A stretch of DNA of 64,000 nucleotides from Pseudomonas hefeiensis (GTDB taxonomy: Bacteria > Pseudomonadota > Gammaproteobacteria > Pseudomonadales > Pseudomonadaceae): positions 5,208,001 to 5,272,000 of the forward strand of contig NZ_CP117449.1 in the NCBI RefSeq assembly GCF_030687835.1, read 5' to 3'. Shown here in pieces: positions 39,284 to 50,002 of this stretch (position 1 is its first letter; the number at the start of each line of letters is the position of its first letter). The notes beneath the pieces were generated by a model, which had not been told where the DNA came from, ran no database searches, and saw only the letters and a program-made list of their open reading frames with translations. Position numbers and translations under genes: made by a program.

Positions 39284-40432
39284 TTAGTGACTGTTCGCAG
39301 CGTTTTGCGCGGCATCGTCGGCGGCGTTCAACTCACGCACGGCAATGTAACGCTCACTGCGACGGGTGCGATCCAGCACCTGTCCTACCAATTGGCCGCA
39401 CGCGGCGTCGATGTCTTCGCCGCGGGTAGTACGCACGGTGACGTTGAAGCCAGCGTGGTGAAGCTGGTCCTGGAAGCGACGAATCGCGTTGTTGCTCGGA
39501 CGCTCGTAACCGGAATGCGGGAACGGGTTGAACGGGATCAGGTTGATCTTGCAAGGGATGTTCTTGAGCAGCTCGATCATCTCGACCGCATGTTCAACCT
39601 TGTCGTTCACGTCCTTGAGCAGGGTGTACTCGATGGTCAGCACGCGTTTTTCGCCCAGGGACGACATGTAGCGCTGACACGACTCCAGCAGCATCTTAAG
39701 CGGGTATTTCTTGTTGATCGGCACCAATTGGTTACGCAATGCGTCATTGGGTGCGTGCAGCGACAACGCCAGGGAAACATCGATGTGCTTGGCCAGCTCA
39801 TCGATCATCGGCACCACGCCGGAGGTGGACAGGGTCACCCGGCGCTTGGAGATGCCATAGCCCAGGTCATCCATCATCAGGTGCATGGCGGCGATGACGT
39901 TGTCGAAGTTCAGCAGCGGCTCACCCATGCCCATCATCACCACGTTGGTGATGGCACGGTCGACGGTTGCCGGGACGCTGCCAAAGGATTTGTTGGCAAT
40001 CCACACCTGGCCGATCACTTCGGCGGCGGTGAGGTTGCTATTGAAGCCTTGCTTGCCGGTGGAGCAGAAACTGCAATCCAGGGCACAGCCTGCCTGGGAC
40101 GAAACGCACAAGGTGCCGCGTTTGCCCTGGGGAATGTAAACGGTCTCGACGCAACTGCCGGACGCCACGCGCACCACCCACTTACGGGTGCCGTCGCTGG
40201 AGATGTCCTCGCTGACCACTTCCGGACCGCGAATTTCAGCAACAGCCTTGAGCTTTTCGCGCAGGGCCTTGCTGACATTCGTCATGGCGTCGAAGTCGTC
40301 GACGCCAAAGTGGTGAATCCATTTCATCACCTGGCCGGCACGGAAACGCTTCTCCCCGATCGAGTCGAAGAATTTCTCCATTTCCGGCTGGGTCAGACCC
40401 AACAGGTTGGTTTTGCCGTTTGATGTAGTCAT
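39284..40432 (-). CDS. rlmN: Dual-specificity RNA methyltransferase RlmN
   Basis: A radical-SAM enzyme that makes m2A in 23S rRNA (A2503) and in tRNAs at A37. The 382-aa protein has the cluster motif CALDCSFC and the downstream cysteine loops of the Cfr/RlmN family. The ATG at 40432 has AAGGTGA upstream. In line with ndk and pilF. Confidence 0.95.
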   Translation of the reverse strand: MTTSNGKTNLLGLTQPEMEKFFDSIGEKRFRAGQVMKWIHHFGVDDFDAMTNVSKALREKLKAVAEIRGPEVVSEDISSDGTRKWVVRVASGSCVETVYIPQGKRGTLCVSSQAGCALDCSFCSTGKQGFNSNLTAAEVIGQVWIANKSFGSVPATVDRAITNVVMMGMGEPLLNFDNVIAAMHLMMDDLGYGISKRRVTLSTSGVVPMIDELAKHIDVSLALSLHAPNDALRNQLVPINKKYPLKMLLESCQRYMSSLGEKRVLTIEYTLLKDVNDKVEHAVEMIELLKNIPCKINLIPFNPFPHSGYERPSNNAIRRFQDQLHHAGFNVTVRTTRGEDIDAACGQLVGQVLDRTRRSERYIAVRELNAADDAAQNAANSH

Positions 40433-40460
40433 GGATTCACCTTCACTCAAAAGCCTGGGC

Positions 40461-40886
40461 TTAGCGAGTGGTTACTTCAGTAGCGGAGAAAAAGTAAGCG
40501 ATTTCGCGAGCAGCAGCGGCTTCGGAGTCCGAACCGTGAACGGCGTTGGCGTCGATCGACTCAGCGAAGTCAGCACGGATGGTGCCGGCAGCCGCTTCTT
40601 TAGGGTTGGTAGCACCCATCAGCTCACGGTTGCGAGCAATGGCGTTTTCGCCTTCCAGCACCTGAACGACAACCGGACCGGAAGTCATGAAAGCAACCAG
40701 CTCACCGAAGAAGCCGCGCTCGCTGTGCTCAGCGTAGAAACCTTCGGCTTCGGCCTTGGACAGTTGCTTCATTTTCGAAGCTACAACGCGCAGGCCAGCG
40801 TCTTCGAAGCGGGTAACGATCTTGCCGATCACGTTTTTAGCAACGGCGTCAGGCTTGATGATGGAAAAAGTACGTTGAACAGCCAT
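40461..40886 (-). CDS. ndk: Nucleoside diphosphate kinase
   Basis: Transfers the gamma phosphate of NTPs to NDPs through a phosphohistidine. The 141-aa protein contains the active-site His in NAVHGSDS and the [12 protein letters not shown]-terminus. 28 bp upstream of rlmN. Confidence 0.97.
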   Translation of the reverse strand: MAVQRTFSIIKPDAVAKNVIGKIVTRFEDAGLRVVASKMKQLSKAEAEGFYAEHSERGFFGELVAFMTSGPVVVQVLEGENAIARNRELMGATNPKEAAAGTIRADFAESIDANAVHGSDSEAAAAREIAYFFSATEVTTR

Positions 40887-40915
40887 GGTGTAACTCCAGA
40901 AACGGTAATTTGCGA

Positions 40916-40946
40916 AAAATTAAACCCGCGAATTATACGCGGGTTC
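40916..40946 (-). terminator. Terminator of the isc operon
   Basis: AACCCGCG/CGCGGGTT with a 7-base loop, followed on the minus strand by TTTAATTTTT, 29 bp after the iscX stop. Confidence 0.85.
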
Positions 40947-40974
40947 AGGGGTATTGCCTAACCTGCCAGGTGGA

Positions 40975-41175
40975 TCAGTCGATTTCTTCGATCCAGAGCT
41001 GCTGGACAGCTTCCAAGACCTTCTCGCCACAACGGCCAGAGGTACTGTCGAATTCCGGCAGCTCCATGATCCAGCGCTGTAAATCGACAAAATTCACAGT
41101 CAGCGGATTCACGTCCGGCTTGGCTTCGGCCAACTCTTCTGCGATGCGTTGTACATCATTCCAACCATAGCTCAT
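40975..41175 (-). CDS. iscX: Fe-S cluster assembly protein IscX
   Basis: A small acidic protein (66 aa) that binds IscS and iron and modulates cluster assembly. It starts MSYGWNDVQRIAEEL, the family N-terminus, at 41175, and contains the conserved VNFVDLQRWI region. Last gene of the isc operon. Confidence 0.94.
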   Translation of the reverse strand: MSYGWNDVQRIAEELAEAKPDVNPLTVNFVDLQRWIMELPEFDSTSGRCGEKVLEAVQQLWIEEID

Positions 41176-41188
41176 GACAGTGTCACCA

Positions 41189-41530
41189 TCAGTGCGGCGC
41201 TTCGGCCGCATGGTTAAGCGAATATTTCGGAATTTCGACCACCAGGTCTTCGGTTCCGACCTTGGCCTGGCACGTCAGGCGCGACGTCGGCTCCAGGCCC
41301 CAGGCCCGGTCAAGATAGTCTTCTTCCAGCTCATCGGCCTCATTCAGCGAGTCGAAACCCTCGCGAATGATGCAATGGCAGGTGGTGCAGGCACAGACGC
41401 CGCCACAGGCGCTCTCGATCTCGATGTGGTTGTCATGAGCCACTTCGAGAATGGACTTGCCGGTTTCGGCCTCTACCACCATACCGTCCGGGCAATGCTC
41501 GGCGTGTGGCAGAAAAATGATCTGCGGCAT
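41189..41530 (-). CDS. fdx: 2Fe-2S ferredoxin of the isc system
   Basis: An adrenodoxin-type ferredoxin (113 aa) that donates electrons in cluster assembly. Cluster ligands are seen at Cys42, Cys48 and Cys51 (ACGGVCACTTC) and in RLTCQAK near residue 88. 3 bp after hscA. Confidence 0.95.
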   Translation of the reverse strand: MPQIIFLPHAEHCPDGMVVEAETGKSILEVAHDNHIEIESACGGVCACTTCHCIIREGFDSLNEADELEEDYLDRAWGLEPTSRLTCQAKVGTEDLVVEIPKYSLNHAAEAPH

Positions 41531-41533
41531 CAG

Positions 41534-43396
41534 TTATTCCTCAATTTCATTCAGGTTGCGCCCCGCCAGGGCGGCTTTGACCGTCGAATCCAGGCGGCGG
41601 GCAGCAAAGGCATCGGTGACTTGCGACAGACGCTTGGTCTGTTGCTCAATGGCATAGCCATCGGTGCCTTTGATCAATTCAGACAATTCCTGCATTTGCA
41701 GCTCGATCACCATGCGCTCCTCGGCATCCAGCAGACGGTCGCCATCGGCCTCAATAGCGGCCTGCACGGCTTCGACCAGACGCTGGCCGTCGACCTGCTG
41801 CTCACGCAATACACGGGCGACCTTGTCGTCGCTGGCATGCTGGAACGAATCCTTGAGCATTTTGGCGATTTCGCCGTCGGTCAGGCCGTAGGACGGCTTG
41901 ACCTGGATGCTCGCCTCGACGCCCGAACCCAGCTCGCGGGCGGAGACATTGAGCAAACCGTCGGCGTCGACCTGGAAGGTCACGCGGATCTTCGCCGCAC
42001 CGGCCACCATCGCCGGGATGCCGCGCAATTCGAAGCGCGCCAGGGAGCGGCAGTCGCTGATGAGTTCACGCTCGCCTTGCAGCACATGAATCATCATGGC
42101 CGACTGGCCGTCTTTATAAGTGGTGAAATCCTGGGCGCGGGCAACGGGGATGGCGGTGTTGCGCGGAATCACCTTCTCCATCAGACCACCCATGGTTTCC
42201 AGGCCCAAGGACAACGGAATCACGTCGAGCAACAGCAGTTCGCCGCCGTCGCGCTTGTTCCCGGCCAGGGTATCGGCCTGGATCGCGGCGCCGATGGCAA
42301 CCACCTGGTCCGGGTCGATTTCAGTCAGCGGCTGGCGGCCAAAGGCCTCGGCAACGGCTTCGCGAACCCGCGGCACACGGGTCGAACCACCGACCATGAC
42401 CACGGCTTTAACGTCTTCGAGTTCCACGCCGGAATCACGCACGGCGCGGCGACAAGCCTTGAGGCTGCGGGCGACCATGGGTTCGATCAGCGCATCAAAG
42501 GCTTCACGGCTCAGAGCAGCCTTCCAGTCGCCGTACGCCACTTCGACACTTGCCGCGTCGGTCAAGGCTTCCTTGGCGGCGCAGGCCGTTTGCAGCAGGT
42601 GACGTTGCGCACCCGGATCAAGGTCGGCGGACAGGCCCGCTTGCTCGATGATCCAGCCGGCGATGGCGTGATCGAAGTCATCGCCGCCCAGGGCGCTGTC
42701 GCCGCCAGTGGCCAGGACTTCGAAGACGCCGCCGGTCAGGTGCAAAATGGAAATATCAAAGGTGCCGCCACCCAAGTCGTAAATTGCGACGAGGCCTTCG
42801 GCGTGCTGGTCCAGGCCGTAGGCCACCGCAGCGGCAGTCGGCTCGTTGAGCAGGCGCAACACGTTCAGACCGGCCAGCTTGGCCGCGTCCTTGGTGGCTT
42901 GACGCTGAGCGTCGTCGAAATAGGCCGGGACGGTGATGACCGCACCGACCAATTCACCGCCCAACGCCGCTTCGGCGCGCTGGCGCAGCACCTTGAGAAT
43001 ATCGGCTGAAACTTCAACCGGGCTTTTCGGGCCCTGCACGGTTTCAATGAACGGCATGTGGGACTCGCCGCCGACGAAACGGTACGGCAACTGATCACCC
43101 AATTGCTTGACGTCGGACAGACCACGCCCCATCAGGCGCTTGACCGAGACAATGGTATTGAAGGGATCGGTCGCGGCGGCCAGCTTGGCTGACTCGCCCA
43201 CTTCCACGCGATCGGCGTGATAGCGCACGGCGGACGGCAGGATCACCTGCCCCTGCTCATCGGCCAGCGGTTCGGAAAGACCGCTGCGCAAAGCAGCGAC
43301 CAGGGAATTGGTAGTACCCAAGTCAATTCCCACAGCCAGGCGACGCTGGTGCGGTTGTGGACTTTGGCCGGGTTCGGCGATCTGCAGTAGGGCCAT
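41534..43396 (-). CDS. hscA: Fe-S chaperone HscA (Hsp70 type)
   Basis: A specialised DnaK that, with HscB, releases clusters from IscU after binding its LPPVK segment. The 620-aa protein has the ATPase domain ([13 protein letters not shown] near residue 23; [12 protein letters not shown] near 190) and a substrate-binding domain. Between hscB and fdx as in other isc operons. Confidence 0.96.
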   Translation of the reverse strand: MALLQIAEPGQSPQPHQRRLAVGIDLGTTNSLVAALRSGLSEPLADEQGQVILPSAVRYHADRVEVGESAKLAAATDPFNTIVSVKRLMGRGLSDVKQLGDQLPYRFVGGESHMPFIETVQGPKSPVEVSADILKVLRQRAEAALGGELVGAVITVPAYFDDAQRQATKDAAKLAGLNVLRLLNEPTAAAVAYGLDQHAEGLVAIYDLGGGTFDISILHLTGGVFEVLATGGDSALGGDDFDHAIAGWIIEQAGLSADLDPGAQRHLLQTACAAKEALTDAASVEVAYGDWKAALSREAFDALIEPMVARSLKACRRAVRDSGVELEDVKAVVMVGGSTRVPRVREAVAEAFGRQPLTEIDPDQVVAIGAAIQADTLAGNKRDGGELLLLDVIPLSLGLETMGGLMEKVIPRNTAIPVARAQDFTTYKDGQSAMMIHVLQGERELISDCRSLARFELRGIPAMVAGAAKIRVTFQVDADGLLNVSARELGSGVEASIQVKPSYGLTDGEIAKMLKDSFQHASDDKVARVLREQQVDGQRLVEAVQAAIEADGDRLLDAEERMVIELQMQELSELIKGTDGYAIEQQTKRLSQVTDAFAARRLDSTVKAALAGRNLNEIEE

Positions 43397-43446
43397 CGTA
43401 ATCAGGACTTATCTGTAATCAGGCGTGCGACCGGAGCGGCACTGGG

Positions 43447-43968
43447 TTAATCGTCGAGGCGCTCTTCTAGTTGGCGCACTTCGTAGGTGAGCTTGTCGAG
43501 GAACTGCATGCGCCGCATCAGGCGTTCGGCCTGTTCGCGTTGCGCGGCATCGTCCCAACAGGCTGCGAAGCTTTCGTTCAAGGTGTGCTGGGCGTCCTTC
43601 AAGCGGCGCTTGAACACCGCGACACCGGCCAGATCGGCGCTGTCTTGCAGATCTTCGAGTTCTTCGCGCCACTGCATCTGTTGCAACAGAAACTCGGGAT
43701 CATGCACGGTGACTTCCAGGGGCAACTCATGACCGCTGATGGCCAGCAGATAACGCGCGCGCTTGGCCGGGCTCTTGAGTGTCTGGTAAGCGTCGTTGAG
43801 GTTCGCCGACTGTTCCAGCGCGCGCCGCTGCTCTGCCTCCGAGGCATCAGCGAAGCGGTCGGGATGGACACCGCGGGCCAGCTCCAGATAACGAGCGGAC
43901 AACTGCTCGAGATCCAGGGAAAAGCCCGGCTGCAACTGGAACAAAGCAAAATGACAAGGAGTACCCAC
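43447..43968 (-). CDS. hscB: Fe-S co-chaperone HscB
   Basis: J-domain partner of HscA. The 173-aa protein has a J domain (1-75) with the HPD motif in [10 protein letters not shown] and a C-terminal helical IscU-binding domain. The GTG at 43966-43968, 8 bp after iscA, gives the family N-terminus [10 protein letters not shown]; an upstream ATG at 44007 would overlap iscA. Confidence 0.94.
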   Translation of the reverse strand: MGTPCHFALFQLQPGFSLDLEQLSARYLELARGVHPDRFADASEAEQRRALEQSANLNDAYQTLKSPAKRARYLLAISGHELPLEVTVHDPEFLLQQMQWREELEDLQDSADLAGVAVFKRRLKDAQHTLNESFAACWDDAAQREQAERLMRRMQFLDKLTYEVRQLEERLDD

Positions 43969-43976
43969 AAGCCGCC

Positions 43977-44300
43977 TCAGATGTTGAAGCTTTCGCCGCA
44001 GCCACATTCACCGCGCACGTTGGGGTTGTTGAACTTGAAGCCTTCGTTCAACCCTTCCTTGACGAAATCCAGTTCAGTGCCGTCCAGGTACGTCAGGCTT
44101 TTCGGGTCGATGATCACTTTCTGACCGTGACTCTCGAACACCTGATCGTCATCGCCCACTTCGTCGACGAATTCCAGCACGTAGGCAAGACCAGAGCAGC
44201 CCGTGGTGCGAACACCCAGGCGGATACCCTCGCCCTTGCCGCGCCCTTCAAGAGAACGCTGCACATGCTTAGCTGCCGCTTCTGTCATCTGGATAGCCAT
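43977..44300 (-). CDS. iscA: Fe-S assembly protein IscA
   Basis: A-type carrier (107 aa) that passes 4Fe-4S clusters to target proteins. The three conserved cysteines are Cys35, Cys99 and Cys101. Between iscU and hscB. Confidence 0.95.
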   Translation of the reverse strand: MAIQMTEAAAKHVQRSLEGRGKGEGIRLGVRTTGCSGLAYVLEFVDEVGDDDQVFESHGQKVIIDPKSLTYLDGTELDFVKEGLNEGFKFNNPNVRGECGCGESFNI

Positions 44301-44324
44301 GAAAACTCCTTACCTGTGCGCGGA

Positions 44325-44711
44325 TCAGATCAAGCCTTTCTTCTGCTTGTAATCGCGCACGGCAGCCTTGATGGCGTCCTCGGCGAGTACCGAGCAGTGG
44401 ATCTTCACTGGCGGCAGGGCCAGTTCTTCGGCCAGCTGAGTGTTCTTGATGGTTTCAGCCTCATCAAGGGTCTTGCCCTTCATCCACTCGGTGGCCAGGG
44501 AGCTGGACGCAATGGCGGAACCGCAGCCGTAGGTCTTGAACTTGGCATCTTCGATGATGCCTTGCTCGTTGACCTTGATCTGCAGGCGCATGACGTCGCC
44601 GCACGCTGGGGCGCCGACCATGCCGGTGCCAACATCAGGATCCTGCGCGTCCATCTTGCCGACGTTGCGCGGGTTCTCGTAGTGGTCGATGACCTTTTCG
44701 CTATATGCCAT
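44325..44711 (-). CDS. iscU: Fe-S scaffold protein IscU
   Basis: Scaffold (128 aa) on which the cluster is built. Conserved Cys37, Cys63 and Cys106 and the HscA-recognition segment LPPVK (99-103) are present. The ATG at 44711 gives MAYSEKVIDHYENP. Confidence 0.96.
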   Translation of the reverse strand: MAYSEKVIDHYENPRNVGKMDAQDPDVGTGMVGAPACGDVMRLQIKVNEQGIIEDAKFKTYGCGSAIASSSLATEWMKGKTLDEAETIKNTQLAEELALPPVKIHCSVLAEDAIKAAVRDYKQKKGLI

Positions 44712-44753
44712 TTGCTTCAATCCTCATCAGTGAGTCGCTCTGGTGGCGACTTC

Positions 44754-45968
44754 TCAGTGCGCCGCCCACTCGATTTTCGAGATGTCGACGCCGTCTTTGT
44801 ACATGTCCCACAGCGGCGAAAGAGCACGCAGCTTGGTAACGGCCTCGCAGACTTTCTGCGCGGCGTAATCGATTTCTTCTTCGGTGGTGAAGCGGCCGAA
44901 GGTGAAGCGGATCGAGCTGTGGGCCAGTTCGTCGTTGCGGCCCAGGGCGCGCAGTACGTACGAAGGCTCAAGCGAAGCCGAGGTGCACGCCGAACCGGAC
45001 GACACGGCCAGATCCTTGAGTGCCATGATCAGCGACTCGCCTTCAACGTAGTTGAAGCTCAGGTTCAGGTTGTGCGGTACGCGGGCGGTCATGCTGCCGT
45101 TGACGTAAAGCTCTTCGAGGTGCTCGACCTGCTTGAAGAAGCGGTCGCTCAGGGCCTTGATACGCACGTTCTCGGCGGCCATGTCTTGCTTGGCGACACG
45201 GAAGGCTTCGCCCATGCCGACAATCTGGTGGGTCGCCAGGGTGCCGGAGCGCATGCCACGCTCGTGACCGCCGCCGTGCATGGTCGCCTCGATGCGAACA
45301 CGCGGCTTGCGGCTCACGTACAGCGCGCCGATGCCTTTAGGGCCGTAAGTCTTGTGGGCAGAGAACGACATCAGGTCCACTTTGAGCTTCGACAGGTCGA
45401 TGTCGACCTTGCCGGTGGACTGGGCCGCGTCGACGTGGAACAGGACGCCCTTGGAGCGGGTCAGCTCGCCGATGGCTTCGATGTCGTTAACGGTGCCGAT
45501 TTCGTTGTTCACATGCATGATCGAAACCAGGATGGTGTCGTCGCGCAGTGCAGCTTCCACCATGGCCGGGGTGATGATGCCGTCTTCACCGGGCTCGATG
45601 TAGGTGACTTCGAAGCCTTCACGCTCCAGCTGGCGCATGGTGTCCAGGACAGCCTTGTGCTCGATCTTGGAGGTGATCAGGTGCTTGCCCTTGGTGTGAT
45701 AGAAGTGCGCGACACCCTTGATTGCCAGGTTGTCGGACTCAGTAGCACCCGAGGTCCAGACGATTTCACGCGGGTCGGCGTTGACCAGATCAGCGACCTG
45801 GCGGCGGGCGTTTTCGACCGACTCTTCAGCTTTCCAGCCAAACACGTGGGAGCGGGACGCCGGGTTACCGAAGTTTCCGTCGACCAGCAGGCATTCACTC
45901 ATCTTTTGCGCGACACGCGGATCAACCGGGGTGGTCGCAGAGTAATCAAGGTAAATCGGCAATTTCAT
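44754..45968 (-). CDS. iscS: Cysteine desulfurase IscS
   Basis: PLP enzyme that takes sulfur from cysteine for Fe-S clusters and tRNA thiolation. The 404-aa protein has the PLP lysine Lys206 (SAHK) and the catalytic loop Cys328 (SGSACTS). Second gene of the operon, after iscR. Confidence 0.97.
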   Translation of the reverse strand: MKLPIYLDYSATTPVDPRVAQKMSECLLVDGNFGNPASRSHVFGWKAEESVENARRQVADLVNADPREIVWTSGATESDNLAIKGVAHFYHTKGKHLITSKIEHKAVLDTMRQLEREGFEVTYIEPGEDGIITPAMVEAALRDDTILVSIMHVNNEIGTVNDIEAIGELTRSKGVLFHVDAAQSTGKVDIDLSKLKVDLMSFSAHKTYGPKGIGALYVSRKPRVRIEATMHGGGHERGMRSGTLATHQIVGMGEAFRVAKQDMAAENVRIKALSDRFFKQVEHLEELYVNGSMTARVPHNLNLSFNYVEGESLIMALKDLAVSSGSACTSASLEPSYVLRALGRNDELAHSSIRFTFGRFTTEEEIDYAAQKVCEAVTKLRALSPLWDMYKDGVDISKIEWAAH

Positions 45969-46018
45969 GGACTATCTCCTAAATCAGGCTGGCTGGCGTT
46001 CCGCTTGCTCTGCGGCGG

Positions 46019-46510
46019 TCATTCGACGGCGGACGCTTCAATCTTGTCCAGGTGCGGCGCCTTGCCATTGCAACGGCGCTGGTCCTGACGCTGGGCTACT
46101 TCCTGCACCTCACGGCGAGTTACAAGGTCAGCCAAGCTAATACCGCTGAGAAATTCGTGGATCTGCAGGCTCAGGTCGCACCACAAATGGTGGGTCAGGC
46201 AAGTATCGCCGCCATGGCAGTCGCCAAGGCCCTGGCATTTGGTCGCATCGACCGATTCGTTCACTGCATCGATCACCTGGGCGACCTGGATGCCCTGCAT
46301 GTCGCGTGACAGCTGATAACCGCCGCCGGGGCCGCGCACACTGGAAACCAGGTTACTGCGGCGCAGCTTGGCGAACAGCTGTTCAAGGTAGGACAGGGAA
46401 ATGCCCTGGCGCTCGGAGATATCGGCCAGGGACACCGGCCCGTGCTGCGCATGCAATGCCAGATCCAGCATCGCGGTCACGGCGTATCGGCCTTTTGTAG
46501 TCAGTCGCAT
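46019..46510 (-). CDS. iscR: Fe-S cluster regulator IscR
   Basis: Rrf2-family repressor that senses Fe-S status. The 163-aa protein has an N-terminal winged HTH and cluster ligands Cys92, Cys98, Cys104 and His107, the same positions as in E. coli. The ATG at 46510 begins [11 protein letters not shown]. It leads the isc operon and probably represses it through the site just upstream. Confidence 0.96.
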   Translation of the reverse strand: MRLTTKGRYAVTAMLDLALHAQHGPVSLADISERQGISLSYLEQLFAKLRRSNLVSSVRGPGGGYQLSRDMQGIQVAQVIDAVNESVDATKCQGLGDCHGGDTCLTHHLWCDLSLQIHEFLSGISLADLVTRREVQEVAQRQDQRRCNGKAPHLDKIEASAVE

Positions 46511-46543
46511 GGACAATTACCACGGAGTTCAGAATGGGGCGAG

Positions 46544-46572
46544 TATGCAATTCCCGAGTATTTAAGTCAAGT
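46544..46572 (-). promoter_or_regulatory. Promoter of the isc operon
   Basis: On the minus strand TTGACT (-35, about 46567-46572) and CATACT (-10, about 46544-46549) are about 17 bp apart. The -35 lies inside the IscR site. Confidence 0.65.
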
Positions 46573-46574
46573 AT
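46550..46574 (-). promoter_or_regulatory. Type 1 IscR binding site
   Basis: The 25-bp minus-strand sequence begins ATACTTGACT and ends ACTCGGGAAT. It agrees with the type 1 IscR consensus at 22 of 25 positions by my count. It overlaps the -35, which fits repression by [2Fe-2S]-IscR. Confidence 0.7.
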
Positions 46575-46667
46575 AAGACCTAGTGCTTTACTCGGGTTTA
46601 CCCGCAAAAGAGCGCGCGCATCATAACAAAGGCTGGCCAGTGGCGACCAGCGATACCGCGTTATCGT

Positions 46668-46764
46668 TCATCGCGAGCAGGCTCGCTCCCACAGGGGGTC
46701 TTGGGTGGCCGCACGATTTGCGTACACCACAGATCCAATGTGGGAGCGAGCCTGCTCGCGATGG
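46668..46764. repeat. REP doublet
   Basis: CGCGAGCAGGCTCGCTCCCACA and TGTGGGAGCGAGCCTGCTCGCG face each other between cysE and iscR. Confidence 0.85.
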
Positions 46765-46777
46765 GGCCAGCCAGACA

Positions 46778-47555
46778 TCAACCGGCCTGGCTTTCATCCT
46801 TATCCTTCACACAGGCAAAATCTTCCTCGCGCAGCTCAGGCAGCTCCTTGGCGCAGTAATTACTGCCCAGGTCCTTCAGGGCGCCGCACATACCCTCCAG
46901 GCGCCCATCGACTGCCTGCAGGTGATCGAGCAACTGGTTGATGGCTCGGGCGACCGGATCAGGCATGTCTTCACCGACGCCGTAGGCATCGAAGCCGATC
47001 TTCTCGGCCATGGCTTTGCGCCGGGCATCCTGCTCGTCATCGGACTTGATGATGATCCGCCCTGGAATGCCCACCACAGTGGCACCGGCCGGCACTGCCT
47101 TGGTCACCACCGCATTGGAGCCGACTTTCGCCCCCGCCCCCACGGTGAACGGCCCGAGCACCTTTGGCGCCGGCACCGACCACTACGCCGTCCTCCAGGG
47201 TCGGGTGGCGCTTGCCTTTGTTCCAACTGGTGCCGCCGAGGGTCACGCCCTGGTACAGCGTCACGTCATCGCCAATCTCGGCGGTTTCACCGATGACAAT
47301 GCCCATGCCGTGGTCGATGAAGAACCGGCGACCGACCTTGGCGCCCGGATGGATCTCGATCCCGGTCAACCAGCGTCCGAAGTTGGAGACAACCCGTGCC
47401 AGCCACTTCCAGCCCATACCCCACAAGGCACCCGACAGGCGATGGATCCAGATGGCGTGCATGCCCGGGTAGCAGGTCAGCACTTCAAAGGCATTGCGCG
47501 CCGCCGGGTCACGATGGAAAACGCTTTGGATATCTTCACGCAAACGATCGAACAT
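46778..47555 (-). pseudogene. cysE: Serine O-acetyltransferase CysE, frameshifted
   Basis: CysE acetylates serine to O-acetylserine for cysteine synthesis. The ATG at 47555 opens a normal CysE N-terminus and hexapeptide-repeat region ([19 protein letters not shown]) up to GVVVGAGAK, then the frame leaves the family. The rest ([19 protein letters not shown] onward) lies in the next frame to 46778. One extra base in the AAA of GCCAAAGGTG (47163-47165) explains it; removing it restores 258 aa, the usual length. It sits next to iscR, where cysE is common. Either a true mutation or a sequence error. Confidence 0.88.
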
Positions 47556-47557
47556 CT

Positions 47558-48328
47558 TTATTCCTTCCGCTTAATCAGCTCGCCACGGGCCGCTTTCTGG
47601 GTTTCCGTGAGGATGCCGCGCAATATATTCATCTCCGCCCGGCTGACCGAGCTTCGTCCGTACAACCGACGCAGGCGCGCCATCAAGTGCCGGGGCTTGT
47701 CCGGGTCAAGAAACTCGATGTCCACCAGGGTCTGCTCCAGGTGCTCATAGAGCCGCTCCAGCTCGTCCATGGTCGCCAGTGTCTCACTGCGCGGCGACGT
47801 GGCCTCGAATTTTTCGACCTTGCTGGGTTTGCCTTCGGCCGCCAGCCAGGCCATGCGCACTTCATAACTCAACACCTGCACCGCCGCCCCGAGGTTCAGG
47901 GAACTGAACTGCGGGTCGGAAGGGATATGCACGTGAAAGTGACATCGCTGCAGCTCTTCGTTGGTCAGGCCGGAATCTTCACGGCCAAACACGAGGGCGA
48001 TCTCAGCGCCCTGCCCGGCTTCCTCGATCACTTTCGTTCCGCATTCGCGGGGGTCGAGCAACGGCCAGGGGATACGGCGGTCGCGGGCGCTGGTGCCAAG
48101 CACCAGATTGCAGCCCACCAGGGCGTCTTCCAGGGTGGCGACCACTTGGGCGGCTGCCAGGATGTCACCGGCACCGGAAGCCCGGGCGTCGGCTTCGTGA
48201 TGGGGAAACGAGCGTGGCTCGACCAGCACCAGCCGCGACAGGCCCATGTTCTTCATGGCCCGCGCAGCCCCGCCGATATTTCCCGGATGGCTGGTATTGA
48301 CCAGGACGACACGAATGTTCTGCAACAA
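47558..48328 (-). CDS. trmJ: tRNA (cytidine/uridine-2'-O-)-methyltransferase TrmJ
   Basis: SPOUT methyltransferase that adds 2'-O-methyl at tRNA position 32. The 256-aa protein has [20 protein letters not shown] near the N-terminus and the knot motifs [16 protein letters not shown] and [14 protein letters not shown] choose the TTG at 48326-48328, giving [10 protein letters not shown], the family start; the frame is open to 48361. Its stop is 2 bp before the cysE ATG. Confidence 0.9.
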   Translation of the reverse strand: MLQNIRVVLVNTSHPGNIGGAARAMKNMGLSRLVLVEPRSFPHHEADARASGAGDILAAAQVVATLEDALVGCNLVLGTSARDRRIPWPLLDPRECGTKVIEEAGQGAEIALVFGREDSGLTNEELQRCHFHVHIPSDPQFSSLNLGAAVQVLSYEVRMAWLAAEGKPSKVEKFEATSPRSETLATMDELERLYEHLEQTLVDIEFLDPDKPRHLMARLRRLYGRSSVSRAEMNILRGILTETQKAARGELIKRKE

Positions 48329-48472
48329 GGGAGGCGCTCTCGAACACGATAAAGGGAGCAAATCTTACCTAAGCACCTACCGTTAAGCTATGAAAGCGAA
48401 CACCAACCTTCTCCTGGGAAAACTTTCTGATAGAATGCGCGGCTTTCTTTAACAACCTTAGGTGACACATCC

Positions 48473-49291
48473 ATGCAGCCCATGCTGAATATCGCGCTGC
48501 GCGCCGCCCGCAGCGCCAGTGAACTGATCTTCCGCTCCATCGAGCGCCTGGATACCATCAAGGTCGATGAAAAAGACGCCAAGGACTACGTGTCCGAGGT
48601 TGATCGCGCCGCCGAACAGAAAATCGTCGACGCACTGCGCAAGGCTTACCCGAACCACTCGATCCTGGGTGAAGAGACCGGCATGCACGCCGGCACCGGC
48701 ATCGAAGGCGAAGAGTACCTGTGGATCATCGATCCACTGGACGGTACCACCAACTTCCTGCGCGGCATCCCTCATTTCGCTGTCAGCATCGCCTGCAAAT
48801 ACCGTGGTCGCCTGGAACACGCCGTCGTGCTGGACCCGGTTCGCCAGGAAGAATTCACCGCCAGCCGCGGCCGTGGCGCCCAACTGAACGGTCGTCGCCT
48901 GCGCGTCAGCGGCCGCACCAGCCTGGACGGCGCCCTGCTGGGTACCGGCTTCCCGTTCCGCGATGACCAGATGGACAACCTGGACAACTACCTGGGCATG
49001 TTCCGCGCCCTGGTCGGCCAGACCGCCGGCATCCGCCGCGCCGGTGCCGCGAGCCTGGACCTGGCGTATGTCGCCGCCGGCCGTTTCGATGCATTCTGGG
49101 AGTCGGGCCTGTCCGAATGGGACATGGCAGCAGGCGCCCTGTTGATCCAGGAAGCTGGCGGCTTGGTAAGTGACTTCACTGGCGGTCACGACTTCCTTGA
49201 AAAAGGCCACATCGTTGCCGGCAACACCAAATGCTTCAAGGCCGTACTCACCGCCATCCAGCCACACCTGCCGGCGTCGCTGAAACGCTAA
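48473..49291 (+). CDS. suhB: Inositol-1-monophosphatase family protein SuhB
   Basis: A Mg2+-dependent inositol phosphatase that also acts in rRNA antitermination and ribosome maturation, and in virulence control in P. aeruginosa. The 272-aa protein has the metal motifs GEETG and WIIDPLDGTTNF (about 84-95) and a later WDMAAGALLIQEAGG. Divergent from trmJ with a 144-bp gap. Confidence 0.94.
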   Translation: MQPMLNIALRAARSASELIFRSIERLDTIKVDEKDAKDYVSEVDRAAEQKIVDALRKAYPNHSILGEETGMHAGTGIEGEEYLWIIDPLDGTTNFLRGIPHFAVSIACKYRGRLEHAVVLDPVRQEEFTASRGRGAQLNGRRLRVSGRTSLDGALLGTGFPFRDDQMDNLDNYLGMFRALVGQTAGIRRAGAASLDLAYVAAGRFDAFWESGLSEWDMAAGALLIQEAGGLVSDFTGGHDFLEKGHIVAGNTKCFKAVLTAIQPHLPASLKR

Positions 49292-49306
49292 GCTTCCCGG
49301 TTAGAA

Positions 49307-49335
49307 GAAAAGCACCTTTCGGGGTGCTTTTTTTA
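49307..49335 (+). terminator. Terminator of suhB
   Basis: AAAGCACC/GGGTGCTTT stem followed by a run of T, 16 bp after the suhB stop. Confidence 0.88.
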
Positions 49336-49339
49336 TGCC

Positions 49340-49940
49340 TGGATTTCCGACATACCCCCATTACCAGCAAGAGCAAAGCCTATGAGAGCCAAGCCTGTGG
49401 GAGCAAAGCTTATGAGAACTAAGCCTGTGGGAGCAAAACCTGTGGGAGCAAAGCTTGCTCGCGATGACTGAAGCACATCCAACATGGATGCAAGTTGACC
49501 CACTGCTATCGCGAGCAAGCTTTGCTCCCACAGAGGGCTTTGCTCCCATAGAAGTGGCTTGGGTGGCAGGGAAATTGAAGGCTGCCGCAGGGCGCTTGGC
49601 TGAGCACAGGATTGGGCCCCAACGAAGATTAAGTGTGGGAGCAAAGCTTGCTCGCGATGACTGGGGCACATCCAACATAGATACAAGCTGCCCCACCGCT
49701 GTCGCGAGCAAGCTTTGCTCCCACAGAGGGCTTTGCTCCCACAGCTGGGGCACATCCAACATAGATACAAGCTGGCCCACCGCCATCGCGAGCAAGCTTT
49801 GCTCCCACAGGTTTGGCTCCCACAGGCTTTGCTCCCACAGAGGGCTTTGCTCCCACAGAGGGCTTTGCTCCCGCAGAGGGCTTTGCTCCCGCAGAGGGCT
49901 TTGCTCCCGCAGAGGGCTTTGCTCCCACAGGGGATTGGGG
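49340..49940. repeat. Dense REP cluster
   Basis: Full doublets at about 49445-49533 and 49635-49723, and a half copy with the same centre (ACATCCAACATAGATACAAG) at about 49744-49808, all with GTGGGAGCAAAGCTTGCTCGCG arms. Single GTGGGAGCAAAG half sites precede them (49397-49450). The gap 49292-50002 holds no gene I believe. Confidence 0.88.
49826..49933. repeat. 18-bp tandem repeat, six copies
   Basis: GCTTTGCTCCCACAGAGG units start at 49826, 49844, 49862, 49880, 49898 and 49916. Copies 3-5 share the variant CCCGCAG; the last ends GGGG. The unit is one REP arm plus a short spacer. Confidence 0.92.
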
Positions 49941-49961
49941 TGGGTCATAGAATGCGGGCGT

Positions 49962-49990
49962 AAAAAAAGCACCCCGAAGGGTGCTTCTTC
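49962..49990 (-). terminator. Terminator of the glycine-zipper gene
   Basis: On the minus strand GAAGCACCC/GGGTGCTTT is followed by TTTT, just after the stop at 50003. Confidence 0.85.
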
Positions 49991-50002
49991 ATTACAACTG
50001 GA

